DNA of 64,000 nt from an uncultured Prevotellaceae bacterium (GTDB lineage Bacteria > Bacteroidota > Bacteroidia > Bacteroidales > Muribaculaceae), in the NCBI GenBank assembly GCA_947167995.1, contig CAMVKS010000007.1, forward strand, positions 1 through 64,000, in the 5' to 3' direction. A program made the position numbers and the translations under genes. Below are positions 26,117 to 35,143 of the stretch, piece after piece. A model generated the notes under the pieces. It did no database searches. It was not told the DNA's origin and saw only the letters and a program-made list of their open reading frames with translations. Numbering within the stretch: position 1 is the first letter of the stretch; each line of letters opens with the position of its first letter.

Positions 26117-27673
26117 ATGGAGAGTATTTGGGACATAATAACACGATGCTTTGAGCTGCAGTTTGGAAATATCGATCCATCGCTGCTGCTGCGACAGCTC
26201 GTCTATGACGAGAAATCGCCGCTGATATTCTCGAGCGGGCTTTTCTTGTTCATGTTTGCCGTCTTCATGGTGATATACACGTTGCTGCGCAACAAGTCGT
26301 TGCCACGCACCCTGTTTGTTGTAGCGTTCAGTTATTACTTCTACTACAAGAGCAGCGGTTTCTATTTCTTCCTTATTGCAATAGTCACGTGTTCCGACTA
26401 TATCATTGGAGAACTCCTGTCGACGTGCCGTCGCAAGACATCTCGCAAGCTGCTGGTTGCGTTGAGCTTGGCGATTGACTTGGGACTTCTTGCCTATTTC
26501 AAGTACACCAACTTTCTGGGGCAGCTGTTCTCCGATCTCACTGGAGCTCCGTGGCACGACCTCAAGATTTTCCTGCCTGTGGGAATCTCGTTCTTTACGT
26601 TCCAGTCGATGAGCTATGTCATCGACATATATCGCCGCAAGATAGAGCCCGTCGACAATCTTCTTGACTATGCCTTCTATGTGTCGTTCTTCCCCCAGTT
26701 GGTAGCGGGTCCCATTGTTAGGGCAAGTGATTTCCTTCCACAGTTCTACAAGCCTGTGAGGGTGACACGTGCCATGCTCGGAGTAGGGTTCTGGTACATC
26801 TTGACGGGACTGTTCAAGAAGGCGATAATCAGCGATTACATCAGCATCAACTTTGTGGAGCGTGTGTTCAAGACTCCCATCCAGTTCAGCGGCATCGAGA
26901 ACCTGCTTGGCGCTTATGGTTACGGATTGCAGATCTACTGTGATTTCTCGGGCTACAGCGACATGGCGATAGGCCTTGCCCTGCTCATGGGATTCCGCTT
27001 TGGCATCAACTTCAACAATCCTTACAAGGCGGTGTCGGTGACCGACTTCTGGCGTCGCTGGCACATCTCTCTCAGCACCTGGCTGCGTGACTACCTGTAT
27101 ATCTCATTGGGTGGCAACCGCAAGGGCAGGCTCAGGCAGTACTTGAACATTTTCATCACTATGTTCTTGGGAGGCTTGTGGCATGGTGCCTCGTTGAACT
27201 TCGTCTTTTGGGGTGTTTTGCATGGCTTGGCGTTGATTGTGCACAAGATGTGGATGGGCGTGTGCCGTGGCTGTGAGTGGGTTGAATCCCGTCTGTGGAA
27301 TTTCCTGATGACGATAGTCACTTTCCACTTTGTGATTTTTGCGTGGATGATATTCCGCAATGCCGATGTGACGTGGAATGGACTGTTCCACAATGGTGAC
27401 TGGGGCAACCTGGGCATCATGTTGTCGCAGATCACCAGTAGCATGCACATTGAGTTCTTGGGACAGGTACTCATCGGCTACTGGCAGGTGATGGTTCTCA
27501 TCGTGGTGGGATATGTGCTTCATTTCATCCCCGACAGGGTGTCGGAGCAATGCAAACGAGCGTTTGTGAAGATGCCTGTTCCGTTCTATGCCATTGCTCT
27601 GATTATCATGATCGTGATAATCATGCAGGTGAAAACCAGCGATATTCAGCCCTTTATTTACTTCCAGTTCTAA
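26117..27673 (+). CDS. MBOAT-family O-acyltransferase (AlgI/DltB-like)
   Basis: 518 residues with about 11 membrane helices. MBOAT blocks: FLPVGISFFTFQSMSYVID, FFPQLVAGPIVRASDFLPQ, YCDFSGYSDMAIG, DFWRRWHISLSTWLRDYLY and GLWHGASLNFVFWG, where the His of WHGA is the expected catalytic residue. Pairs with the SGNH protein just upstream as a probable polysaccharide O-acetylation module. Ends before a bidirectional hairpin shared with the convergent hemD gene. Confidence 0.93.
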   Translation: MESIWDIITRCFELQFGNIDPSLLLRQLVYDEKSPLIFSSGLFLFMFAVFMVIYTLLRNKSLPRTLFVVAFSYYFYYKSSGFYFFLIAIVTCSDYIIGELLSTCRRKTSRKLLVALSLAIDLGLLAYFKYTNFLGQLFSDLTGAPWHDLKIFLPVGISFFTFQSMSYVIDIYRRKIEPVDNLLDYAFYVSFFPQLVAGPIVRASDFLPQFYKPVRVTRAMLGVGFWYILTGLFKKAIISDYISINFVERVFKTPIQFSGIENLLGAYGYGLQIYCDFSGYSDMAIGLALLMGFRFGINFNNPYKAVSVTDFWRRWHISLSTWLRDYLYISLGGNRKGRLRQYLNIFITMFLGGLWHGASLNFVFWGVLHGLALIVHKMWMGVCRGCEWVESRLWNFLMTIVTFHFVIFAWMIFRNADVTWNGLFHNGDWGNLGIMLSQITSSMHIEFLGQVLIGYWQVMVLIVVGYVLHFIPDRVSEQCKRAFVKMPVPFYAIALIIMIVIIMQVKTSDIQPFIYFQF

Positions 27674-27721
27674 ATAATAAGTGTACGGGAAAAGGATATA
27701 GCTCGATAGTAGTAAAACTGA

Positions 27722-27763
27722 AATCCCAGGACAAGTCGCATGACACAATCCTGGGATTCTTTA
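27722..27763. terminator. Bidirectional terminator (MBOAT / hemD)
   Basis: AATCCCAGGA and TCCTGGGATT form a perfect 10-bp stem, followed by CTTTATT on the plus strand and by a T-rich run on the minus strand. Confidence 0.8.
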
Positions 27764-27781
27764 TTGCTTCAAGAAATGTGA

Positions 27782-28849
27782 TTATTTCTCGGTTTTCTTA
27801 GAGGTCTTCTTTGTTGCAGTCTTTTTTTCTGCAGTCTTTTTTTCTGCAGTCTTTTTTTCTGCAGTCTTTTTTGCTGTGGTTTTTTTTGCAGGCTCGGCTT
27901 TTTTCTTAGTAGTCGAGGTTTTCTTGGCTGTCGTTTTCTTCGCGGCAGCTTTCTTGGCAGTTGCCTTCACGGCGGGCTTTTCCTCAACCTCCACTTGGGC
28001 TTGTACAACAGGCTCAACCTTTTTGACCTCATTCTGGGGCTGGCTTGGTGTTGCCTCTTGCTGCATGCCTTCGGTGAAGCGTTCTTGCTGGATTCGCTCC
28101 TCTTCCTTGTCGTCGAGGTGCTGCTTGATATATTCCTCCATGGCGGCGGCGATAGAAGGCGCCTTGGGAGTCGTTGTCAAGTCGAGACGGAGGCCGTTGT
28201 TCTTGAGCTCCTCGATGGTCTTACTGCCCATCGCACCAATGGCGATGTTGCCCTGCTTGAAGTGAGGGAAGCTCTGAAGCAGCGATTTCACTCCCGACGG
28301 GGTGAAAAGAATGATCATGTCGTAGTCAAACTCCTCGTCGTTGCGAATCACGTTGCTCACAGTGCGATACATCACCGCCTTGGTGAACTTGATGCTGCCG
28401 TCCTCGGGGATGTGCAGCTTTTGTTCATGGACATCGCTCACGGGATAGATGTAGGTCTCCTTGTTGTGCTTGGCGAGCAGTGGCAGCAAGGCCTTCTCGT
28501 GACCTGTCTCGCTATAGAATATCTTGCGCTTGCGATAGATGATATACTTTTGCAGATAGTGCGCGATGGTCTCGCTCACGCAGAAGTATTTCATCGTGTC
28601 GGGGACGTTGAACCTGAGTTCCTTGCACAACCTGAAGTAGTGGTCGACAGCGGTGCGGGCTGTGAAAATCACAGCAGTGTGGTTGTTGATGGGGATCTTG
28701 GACTTGCGGAATTCCTTTGAAGTTAACCCCTCAATCTTGATGAATGGCCTAAAAACCACCTCCACGCCATACTTGCGTTCCAAATCGAAATAAGGAGATT
28801 TTTCCGATAATGGTTTCGGTTGCGAAACCAAGATTTTCTTAATCTTCAC
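27782..28849 (-). CDS. hemD: Uroporphyrinogen-III synthase with Lys/Ala-rich C-terminal extension
   Basis: 355 residues. The first roughly 250 are a HemD fold of the Bacteroidetes type (ILVSQPKP at the start, IFTARTAVDHYF, ILFTPSGVKSLL, AIGAMGSKTIEELK); HemD closes hydroxymethylbilane to uroporphyrinogen III. From about 255 a low-complexity tail begins: acidic/Gln-rich, then histone-H1-like repeats of AAKKT and AEKKT. DNA at 27816-27875 is four copies of a 15-bp unit encoding AEKKT. The catalytic part is normal in length, so the tail of about 100 residues is an addition, probably nucleic-acid-binding or disordered. The gene follows the DUF4271 gene by 18 bp, a conserved pairing. Confidence 0.88.
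   Translation of the reverse strand: MKIKKILVSQPKPLSEKSPYFDLERKYGVEVVFRPFIKIEGLTSKEFRKSKIPINNHTAVIFTARTAVDHYFRLCKELRFNVPDTMKYFCVSETIAHYLQKYIIYRKRKIFYSETGHEKALLPLLAKHNKETYIYPVSDVHEQKLHIPEDGSIKFTKAVMYRTVSNVIRNDEEFDYDMIILFTPSGVKSLLQSFPHFKQGNIAIGAMGSKTIEELKNNGLRLDLTTTPKAPSIAAAMEEYIKQHLDDKEEERIQQERFTEGMQQEATPSQPQNEVKKVEPVVQAQVEVEEKPAVKATAKKAAAKKTTAKKTSTTKKKAEPAKKTTAKKTAEKKTAEKKTAEKKTATKKTSKKTEK
27816..27875. repeat. 15-bp tandem repeat in the hemD tail
   Basis: Four consecutive units GCAGTCTTTTTTTCT (last one ...TTTTTTGCT), in frame, encoding A-E-K-K-T on the minus strand. Prone to copy-number change. Confidence 0.9.
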
Positions 28850-28867
28850 TGTTTCAATGTTTTTTGT

Positions 28868-29758
28868 TTATAACATGCTGCACATATAAACTGTACCGGC
28901 GAGTGCCAAGAGAGGGGGTACAATTTCAACGGCGCAAAGGTACAAAATAAAATAGATACTTGATGACAAATTATTGAAAAAAATTCTAAAACCTTTCCAA
29001 ATAAACACTATTCTTGCCAGAATATATAGGATTATAGAGATGGTGAGCATCAGTTTGATAGTGGAAGGAAACACAAGAGCTATAACCACAATGGGGAAGA
29101 GCAGCAGTCCGAGTGTCGCTTGCGAGGCGAGAAAGCCTCCCACCCACAGTTCGGTGAGCTTGTCATCGCCAAAAGTGAATCCCAACAGGCGATAGAGGAA
29201 AATCTGCAACGTGATGAACAACGCTGCTGCGACCACCAGCATGAAAACGTGCAGCAGCACCGAGTTCTGTAACGCCAGAGCAGTGCTGGGGTAGAACCAC
29301 GACAGCCCGAAGAACAAGAGCATGCCCTCCATGAGGCAGGTGTTGACTATCAGGGCGATGATGATGCGTGTGTCGCTCATGGTGTGGTCGCTGTAGAGGT
29401 CGTCTTTGCCCTTGATGGAAAACATGTTGTGCATCAAGTTGGAGATATAGACATGTCCCAACCGGTAGCTTGTGATGAGAAAGAGGCACGACGTCAGGAA
29501 CATTATCATCGAGCCAGTGTCGTGAAGCGGAGAGCTGTTGTGGGTGCGTGCATTACCGTCGGTGGGAATCTCGATCACTGGCATCTGGTTGATGTGCACG
29601 ATGGTGCTGTCGTTGCCCGAGTGCTCGGGGAAACCGCCTAAATACTGTGCCCTGTGAGCTTTGGGTACAAGCACACTGCTGTCGGTGGCTGTTGTTGCGA
29701 CCGTGTCGGGTGCCAGGGAGAGGCTGTCGGTTGTTGTTGTCGTGCTGAGGGTTGGCAT
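28868..29758 (-). CDS. DUF4271 family membrane protein
   Basis: 296 residues: an N-terminal Thr/Ser-rich cytoplasmic or periplasmic stretch of about 90 residues and then eight or so hydrophobic segments beginning SMIMFLTSCLFLITSYRLGHVYI. This is the DUF4271 family, typically encoded immediately before hemD in Bacteroidetes. Its role is unknown; the conserved linkage suggests a link to haem or envelope function. It is 11 bp after the LOG-family gene in the leftward operon. Confidence 0.85.
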   Translation of the reverse strand: MPTLSTTTTTDSLSLAPDTVATTATDSSVLVPKAHRAQYLGGFPEHSGNDSTIVHINQMPVIEIPTDGNARTHNSSPLHDTGSMIMFLTSCLFLITSYRLGHVYISNLMHNMFSIKGKDDLYSDHTMSDTRIIIALIVNTCLMEGMLLFFGLSWFYPSTALALQNSVLLHVFMLVVAAALFITLQIFLYRLLGFTFGDDKLTELWVGGFLASQATLGLLLFPIVVIALVFPSTIKLMLTISIILYILARIVFIWKGFRIFFNNLSSSIYFILYLCAVEIVPPLLALAGTVYMCSML

Positions 29759-29769
29759 TGCGTGTGGTT

Positions 29770-30360
29770 TTAGTATTTAGACTCTATGGGGGTGAGCGAT
29801 GGTTGCGACAGCTCTTGTGCGATGAGCTCGAGAGCTTGTTCGGGATTCTTGGCAACACTCCACAGCCTGTGGTGGCTCTGCTTCATGAAGCCGTGGTCGA
29901 TGGAGTGGTTGAGCATTGCTTCGAGGTGGTCGTAGTAACCCAGCGTGTTGAGCAGCACAATGGGCTTAGGCGCCAGGTTGAGCTGTCGCCATGTGATGGC
30001 TTCCAAGAGTTCTTCCATGGTGCCGCACCCTCCAGGCAACGCTATTACCGCTTGCGACATTTTGGCCAGCGAGAGTTTGCGCTCGTGCATCGAGCCGGTG
30101 GCGATGATGCTGGTGAGCCTGTCGTATTGCCACTGGTTGTCGATCATGAACTGTGGAATCACTCCCACGGCCTCTCCGCCGGCGTCGAGCACGCCGTCGC
30201 TCACGGCTCGCATGAGCCCGTCGCATCCTGCACCGTTCAGGCACCGCCATCCACGCTTGGCCATGAGAGCCCCCAGATGATAGGAGTCGTCGATGTATTC
30301 TTGCCTCAAGTCACGGCTTGAGGCACCAAAGACACAGATGTTTATATTCTCGGTTGTCAT
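29770..30360 (-). CDS. LOG-family Rossmann protein (TIGR00730)
   Basis: 196 residues with the nucleotide-binding LPGGCGTMEEL motif and the family start NICVFGASSRD; the SMHERK block is also typical. Characterised members are nucleoside 5'-monophosphate phosphoribohydrolases (LOG, cytokinin-activating in plants). In bacteria the usual substrate is AMP or another nucleotide. It starts 3 bp after the obg stop, in the leftward obg-LOG-DUF4271-hemD operon. Confidence 0.9.
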   Translation of the reverse strand: MTTENINICVFGASSRDLRQEYIDDSYHLGALMAKRGWRCLNGAGCDGLMRAVSDGVLDAGGEAVGVIPQFMIDNQWQYDRLTSIIATGSMHERKLSLAKMSQAVIALPGGCGTMEELLEAITWRQLNLAPKPIVLLNTLGYYDHLEAMLNHSIDHGFMKQSHHRLWSVAKNPEQALELIAQELSQPSLTPIESKY

Positions 30361-30363
30361 TAT

Positions 30364-31584
30364 TTACTGCTCGTCGTCGTTGATGATTTGGAAGTCGCGG
30401 TCGGTGTCTTTGTATTTATCTTCCCAGTACTCCTCGTCCCACACTTTCTCGTCTATAGTCATCTTGCCTCCAGCATCGGGCATCTCGTCATAGTCGGGGT
30501 CTTGTGCGGCAAAGATGAAGTCGTCCTCTTCCTTGACACGGTGTCGTGAGTCGAGGTCATGCAGGGCCACGGTGTCGGGGATGCGGTTGTGCTCATCGTT
30601 GATGGTGCGCCACAGGATGTCTTTGAGCTCAGTAAGCCCCTGTTGAGCCACGCTCGAGATGAAGACCACGGGCACATCGCCGGGCAGTCCTTCGCGCAGC
30701 ATCTCTTTGAGTTCCTCGTCGATGAGGTCGCACTTGGTGATCGCCAGCACTCTTGGCTTCTCGACCAGGTCGGGGTTGAAAGTGGCGAGTTCGTTGCTCA
30801 GAATATCATACTCTCGCTTGATGTCGTCGGTATCGCTCGGTATCATGAACAGCAGCACGGCATTGCGCTCGATGTGCCTCAAGAATCTCAGGCCCAGGCC
30901 TTTTCCCTCGCTGGCACCTTCAATGATTCCTGGAATGTCGGCCATGACAAACGACTGCTGGCCACGATAGGTCACGATTCCCAGGTTTGGCTCGAGAGTG
31001 GTGAAGGGATAGTTGGCGATTTTAGGCTTTGCTGCACTGATTACCGACAGCAGTGTCGACTTGCCTGCATTGGGAAATCCCACGAGTCCCACATCGGCAA
31101 GCAGCTTGAGTTCGAGAATGATGGATTTTTCCACTCCGTCCTCTCCTGGCTGGGCAAAGCGTGGTGTTTGGCGGGTAGCGGTCTTGAAGTGAACGTTTCC
31201 AAGTCCTCCTCTTCCGCCCTTCAAGAGGCGCACCACCTGATCGTGCTCGGTGACGTCGCACAGGAACTTGCCGGTCTCGGCATCATAGACAGCAGTGCCA
31301 CAAGGCACCTCGATGGTGCGGTCTTCGCCTTTCTTGCCAGTACACTGGTTCTCGGAGCCTGGCTCGCCATCGGTGGCGAAGATGTGTCGCTGATACTTGA
31401 GGTGAATGAGCGTCCACAGGTTGCGGTTTCCTTTCAGGAAAATGTGTCCACCACGCCCACCGTCACCGCCATCGGGTCCTCCTTTGGGTATATACTTTGC
31501 GCGGTGCAGGTGTTTTGAACCTGCTCCTCCATGCCCGCTGCGGCACAGTATTTTAACGTAATCGATGAAATTGCTCTCGGCCAT
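30364..31584 (-). CDS. obg: GTPase Obg
   Basis: Start taken at [12 protein letters not shown] (31584), the usual Obg N-terminus, giving 406 residues; the frame runs open to 31617 but those residues are not conserved. The glycine-rich OBG fold occupies 1-158 ([12 protein letters not shown]), followed by the G domain: GFPNAGKST (169-177), PFTTLEPN (switch/G2), DIPG (G3), and TKCD for G4. A C-terminal acidic tail follows. Obg is an essential ribosome-assembly and stress GTPase. It is the first gene of the leftward operon; a TACCTTTG box lies at 31615-31622 on the minus strand. Confidence 0.97.
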   Translation of the reverse strand: MAESNFIDYVKILCRSGHGGAGSKHLHRAKYIPKGGPDGGDGGRGGHIFLKGNRNLWTLIHLKYQRHIFATDGEPGSENQCTGKKGEDRTIEVPCGTAVYDAETGKFLCDVTEHDQVVRLLKGGRGGLGNVHFKTATRQTPRFAQPGEDGVEKSIILELKLLADVGLVGFPNAGKSTLLSVISAAKPKIANYPFTTLEPNLGIVTYRGQQSFVMADIPGIIEGASEGKGLGLRFLRHIERNAVLLFMIPSDTDDIKREYDILSNELATFNPDLVEKPRVLAITKCDLIDEELKEMLREGLPGDVPVVFISSVAQQGLTELKDILWRTINDEHNRIPDTVALHDLDSRHRVKEEDDFIFAAQDPDYDEMPDAGGKMTIDEKVWDEEYWEDKYKDTDRDFQIINDDEQ

Positions 31585-31614
31585 AATGATGATGCATTTT
31601 TTTGTGTCGGCGTG

Positions 31615-31622
31615 CAAAGGTA
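31615..31622 (-). promoter_or_regulatory. -7 element, probable obg promoter
   Basis: Minus-strand TACCTTTG, a perfect TAnnTTTG, 31 bp before the obg ATG. No good -33 TTG at the right distance. Confidence 0.45.
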
Positions 31623-31706
31623 CAAAGAATTGCGCAACTTATCATCATCGAGGGTTCATTTTCTAAGATTGCGGGGCAGAAAAAGAACCACGACACAACT
31701 ACTCTA

Positions 31707-31835
31707 AGACAATTAAGGACAAGATAATTTGCGCTACAGATGCTGTTTTATTAAAAACAATTACAAGTGTGTAAAGACGTGCTGTAATTGTCCGTAATAA
31801 AAAAGAGTACCTAAAAATTGTCTTTAATTGTCTTT
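31707..31835 (+). repeat. Palindromic intergenic repeat family, copy 2
   Basis: Begins AAGACAATTAAGGACAA and ends TTGTCTTTAATTGTCTT, inverted ends matching at 16 of 17. Inner inverted pair TTTTATTAAAAACAATTAC and GTAATTGTCCGTAATAAAA. Lies between obg and the next leftward gene. Confidence 0.85.
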
Positions 31836-31881
31836 AGAGACATGAGCGACAGGGGGGTCTCTCATGAGTCACAAGACTATT

Positions 31882-32406
31882 TTATTCGTTGAAATTGAAT
31901 GTAATCAGGTCGATAACTTTTCTTGCTGCATCTTGGAGGTCATCGCATTGATACACCTTGGTCGATTCATTGGTCAGGCGGCAGAAGATGAGTGGATACC
32001 AGCAGGGAGTGTGATACTCGCTTTCGGTCTCTTCGTCGTCGTTGCGCTGCACATAGAACAGATGAATGGTTTTCTTGAGCGAGTTGGCATACATGATTTC
32101 GGCAATCGTTCCTGGACATGCAGCGTCGTCGAGCACAAAAACGGCGTCGGTGCACTGTTCGATCATCTGTTTCTCGCATGCGACAATGTCGTCGGCCTTC
32201 ATGCTCTCGGCCTCGAAATAGAAAGGTCCAATATAGAGGACGTTGTCGTTGATGCTCACGCCACTCATGTCCTTGGGCTTGAGCAACGCCTGCACGCTGC
32301 CCAAGATTTGCGCCCTGTAGTCCTCGGCAGCCTTGATTTGGTAATCCTGCTCGCGATAATCGAAGCCAAAAGCCCCACCGAAAAATAGTTTGTATTGCCT
32401 GTCCAT
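31882..32406 (-). CDS. Nucleoside 2-deoxyribosyltransferase-like protein
   Basis: 174 residues. The middle block, GPFYFEAESMKADDIVACEKQ... followed by DAVFVLDDAACPGTIAEI and KKTIHLFYV, resembles the nucleoside 2-deoxyribosyltransferase fold (the SxxG/T-x-x-E active-site strand and the IxLFYV strand). Family enzymes swap bases on 2'-deoxynucleosides or hydrolyse deoxynucleotides. A second, better-matched relative lies at 35640. I do not see enough to fix the substrate. Stands alone between two intergenic repeats. Confidence 0.6.
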   Translation of the reverse strand: MDRQYKLFFGGAFGFDYREQDYQIKAAEDYRAQILGSVQALLKPKDMSGVSINDNVLYIGPFYFEAESMKADDIVACEKQMIEQCTDAVFVLDDAACPGTIAEIMYANSLKKTIHLFYVQRNDDEETESEYHTPCWYPLIFCRLTNESTKVYQCDDLQDAARKVIDLITFNFNE

Positions 32407-32891
32407 AAAAGTAATGTATTTTGAAAAAGGTGATTTTTAGTGTTCAGAATAACTATAGACAACAGATTTTTTTATGGTTGATGTTGCAAATATACAACAA
32501 ATCTTGGTTACACATTGAAAAAAAACTATAATTTTGCATTCTCGAAACGTGATTTTCAAGACAATCAACGACAAGATAGTTTGTGCCACAGATGCTTGAA
32601 GGGCGCACCACGTGCATGAAATTGGGTCAATTTCAAATCCCATCGGGACCGCACACCGTGCTTCGCACGACTTATGCTTTTGAATCTCCCCGAGCTGAAG
32701 GTTGAATGAAATTTTTTTAAAAATGTCCCGAGCGACTGTGGAATAAAAAATCAAATTTAAATCAAATTTTAGTGAAGTGCCCATCCTGCGACGTGAAAAG
32801 AATTATTTCTTTTTGTCTCTCAAGTCTTATATAACTTAAACATAAATAATTAACTATATTGTAAACTTGAATTAAAAACAAATTGTTACTC
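32407..32891. other. Intergenic region with a truncated repeat copy
   Basis: Holds a fragment of the 130-bp repeat (32548-32597) that breaks off into unrelated sequence. A minus-strand TATATTTG at 32487-32494 may serve the leftward gene. The last 120 bp before 32892 are AT-rich leader. No gene seen. Confidence 0.5.
32548..32597 (+). repeat. Palindromic intergenic repeat family, 5' fragment
   Basis: CGTGATTTTCAAGACAATC and the following bases match the first 50 bp of the other copies up to GATGCTT, then similarity ends. Confidence 0.7.
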
Positions 32892-34730
32892 ATGAAAAAA
32901 ATCATTACTCTACTCATGGCGTTAGCATTGGTTGCTACCGCATCGGCTCAAGTCCAGTTTGATGGACGCAGCATCAAGAACAAAAGAACACTATCTAATG
33001 AGAATATGAATTCTAAAGCCAAATCGGGCTTTGCCAAAAAACGGGTGCAACCCAAGGCATTGGGAGAGCTCATCACCGAGCAGCCCGAGGGCGAGGCTAA
33101 GCAGTATGTGCGCAGCGGATTTGGTTTTGTAGTCTTTGACAACACCCTTTTCACTACCGAGCAAGACGCCAAGACCACCATCGTTTATGACGAAGACGGA
33201 ACCACAGTCTATATCAAGAACATAGTCAACGGCATGAACGACAGCTTTGGTGACTCGTGGGCAGTGGGAACACTGAGCGACGACGGCACCACTATCACAG
33301 TGTCGCTTGAGCAGACGGTGGGATGGAGCTATCAGTACGAAACGGGCATCAGGCTCGCTTGGGGTCACACCGAAATCAACGAGGAGAACTCGATGGTGAG
33401 CTTCGTGCGTGACGAGAGTGTTACCGAGGCTGTCTATGTGATTGATGGCAACACCATAGCACTTCAGGGAACATCGGGACGCACCGAGTTTGAGCAGAAC
33501 ATCCAAGACTTCGTGGCCGAGGGTCTCACCTGCTGCTACGAGGACGACGGCGCATGGCCTGGCTATCTGGAATGGAACACCGTCCTCACCGAGAAAGAGC
33601 CAGTTCCCGTACCTGAAATCATCGATGAGCAGCCTGCCGGAGAACTGCGCACCTACGTTCGCTCTGGTTACAACATCTATCAAGGATGGGATGCTCCTTA
33701 CATGGCCGAGCAGTCGGGTACTACCGACATCGTTTTTGCCGAAGATGGCGAAACTGTTTATCTGCGCGACGTGGTGTTTGAGGTGGTAAGCAACGTGTGG
33801 GTAAAAGGAACACTTAGTGCCGACGGCACCAAGATTACTGTGCCAACAGGACAATACCTCTACTGGTTGGAAGAAGATGAATATGGCATGTACATTCAAT
33901 GGATGAGCACTGGCGTGGAGACAACAACCGACGAAGAGGGCAATGAGCAATATGCCATGACTCTCACCGTGCACCAGGGCGTGACCGAGGTGACCTACAC
34001 CATCGACAACGAAGCTGGAACCATCACACTCGACAACACAACAGGTGATGCCAATGCCGAGTTCCCAAACAACTACATCGCTACTGGCCTTGGTGTGGTT
34101 TATGACAACGACTTCACCTTTGCTGCTATGGACTTCAACACAGTTTACAAGGAGTTTAAACTGCAGCCTGCAGTGCCTGCCGACCCTGTGCTCTATGAGG
34201 ACTCTTGGTTCGACAGCGGTGAAGAGGATGGTTACAGCTGCTTAGACTTCACTGTCCTGCCCGAGGATGTTAATGGTAACTATATCGACCCATCACATTT
34301 GGTTTACAGCATCTTTACCGACGATGACGTGCCATTTGTGTTCCTTGCCGACACTTATGCTTATGATCTCACGGAAGACATGACCGAAATTCCTTATGAG
34401 ATCTACAACGGAGGTTACGACTTTGACATTTCGCGCATCTACTTCTACCGCACCAATATGAATGACAACCCAATGTTTAAGAACCGCATTGGCATCCAAG
34501 TTCACTACGACGTGCCTGTGGTTAATGACAAACGCGAGACCGTCATCGTTCGCAACTCGTCCAACATTGTTTACTGGGATTTGCCCACAGCAATCACTAC
34601 TGTCAACAGAGACCCTGTCAACAACGGCGACAACGCTTACTATAACATAATGGGACAGCGCTTCACCAGCGGCGACAACCTGCCTGCCGGCATCTACATC
34701 CACAACGGCCGCAAAGTCGTGATTAAGTGA
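32892..34730 (+). CDS. Secreted repeat protein with C-terminal sorting-like tail
   Basis: 612 residues from ATG 32892, with signal peptide MKKIITLLMALALVATASAQ. Two related units of roughly 190 residues follow, each starting with a phrase like ITEQPEGEAKQYVRSG / IDEQPAGELRTYVRSG and containing GTLSxDGTxIT. The end, NIMGQRF...PAGIYIHNGRKVVIK, is a tail type common to secreted proteins of Prevotella and relatives and resembles a type IX sorting signal. No catalytic motif. The last codons are part of a 62-bp direct repeat that continues past the stop. Confidence 0.75.
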   Translation: MKKIITLLMALALVATASAQVQFDGRSIKNKRTLSNENMNSKAKSGFAKKRVQPKALGELITEQPEGEAKQYVRSGFGFVVFDNTLFTTEQDAKTTIVYDEDGTTVYIKNIVNGMNDSFGDSWAVGTLSDDGTTITVSLEQTVGWSYQYETGIRLAWGHTEINEENSMVSFVRDESVTEAVYVIDGNTIALQGTSGRTEFEQNIQDFVAEGLTCCYEDDGAWPGYLEWNTVLTEKEPVPVPEIIDEQPAGELRTYVRSGYNIYQGWDAPYMAEQSGTTDIVFAEDGETVYLRDVVFEVVSNVWVKGTLSADGTKITVPTGQYLYWLEEDEYGMYIQWMSTGVETTTDEEGNEQYAMTLTVHQGVTEVTYTIDNEAGTITLDNTTGDANAEFPNNYIATGLGVVYDNDFTFAAMDFNTVYKEFKLQPAVPADPVLYEDSWFDSGEEDGYSCLDFTVLPEDVNGNYIDPSHLVYSIFTDDDVPFVFLADTYAYDLTEDMTEIPYEIYNGGYDFDISRIYFYRTNMNDNPMFKNRIGIQVHYDVPVVNDKRETVIVRNSSNIVYWDLPTAITTVNRDPVNNGDNAYYNIMGQRFTSGDNLPAGIYIHNGRKVVIK

Positions 34731-34853
34731 GAGAAGAACTGAGCTTGCTCATGTTATTCCGAGCGTGAACGACTTCGAGCAAAGTTCAACGTCGTGATTA
34801 AGTGAGAGAAGAACTGAGCTTGCTCATGTTATTCCGAGCGTGAACGACTTCGA
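34716..34853 (+). repeat. Tandem direct repeat across the stop codon
   Basis: A 62-63 bp segment starting GTCGTGATTAAGTGA recurs at 34791 with a 75-bp period; the two copies look identical. The first copy includes the last codons and stop of the secreted protein gene. Confidence 0.9.
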
Positions 34854-34854
34854 T

Positions 34855-34991
34855 CGTGATTTTTAAGACAATTAAGGACAAGATAATTTGCGTTAGATGC
34901 TGTTTTATTAAAGACAATTATAAGTGTGTAAAGACATTCAGTAATTGTCCGTAATAAAAAAGAGAACCTAAAAATTGTCCTTAATTGTCTT
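34855..34991 (+). repeat. Palindromic intergenic repeat family, copy 3
   Basis: Starts CGTGATTTTTAAGACAATT and ends CCTTAATTGTCTT; same internal blocks as the other copies. It directly follows the tandem duplication. Confidence 0.85.
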
Positions 34992-35095
34992 ATTTTCCCC
35001 AGTTCGTCTTCACTTGCTTGCCTTCACGATTGTTCAAAAAATGGAATCATTGTAGAAAAAACATTAAATATGCTTTACGAAATAAAAGAAATGAT

Positions 35096-35103
35096 TACTT
35101 TTG
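35096..35103 (+). promoter_or_regulatory. -7 element upstream of the 35144 gene
   Basis: TACTTTTG, a perfect TAnnTTTG; a start near 35110 gives a 34-nt leader. A second TACTTTTG at 35133-35140 would start too late for the ATG at 35144 but could serve an internal start at 35183. Confidence 0.5.
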
Positions 35104-35143
35104 CATTTTTATTTGAAATGATTATAAAATTATACTTTTGTTT

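Noticed and set aside
27816..27875. Tandem 15-bp repeats considered as a CRISPR-like array
   Set aside because: Units are contiguous without spacers and in frame inside hemD. The 9-bp repeat at 47300 is likewise not CRISPR.
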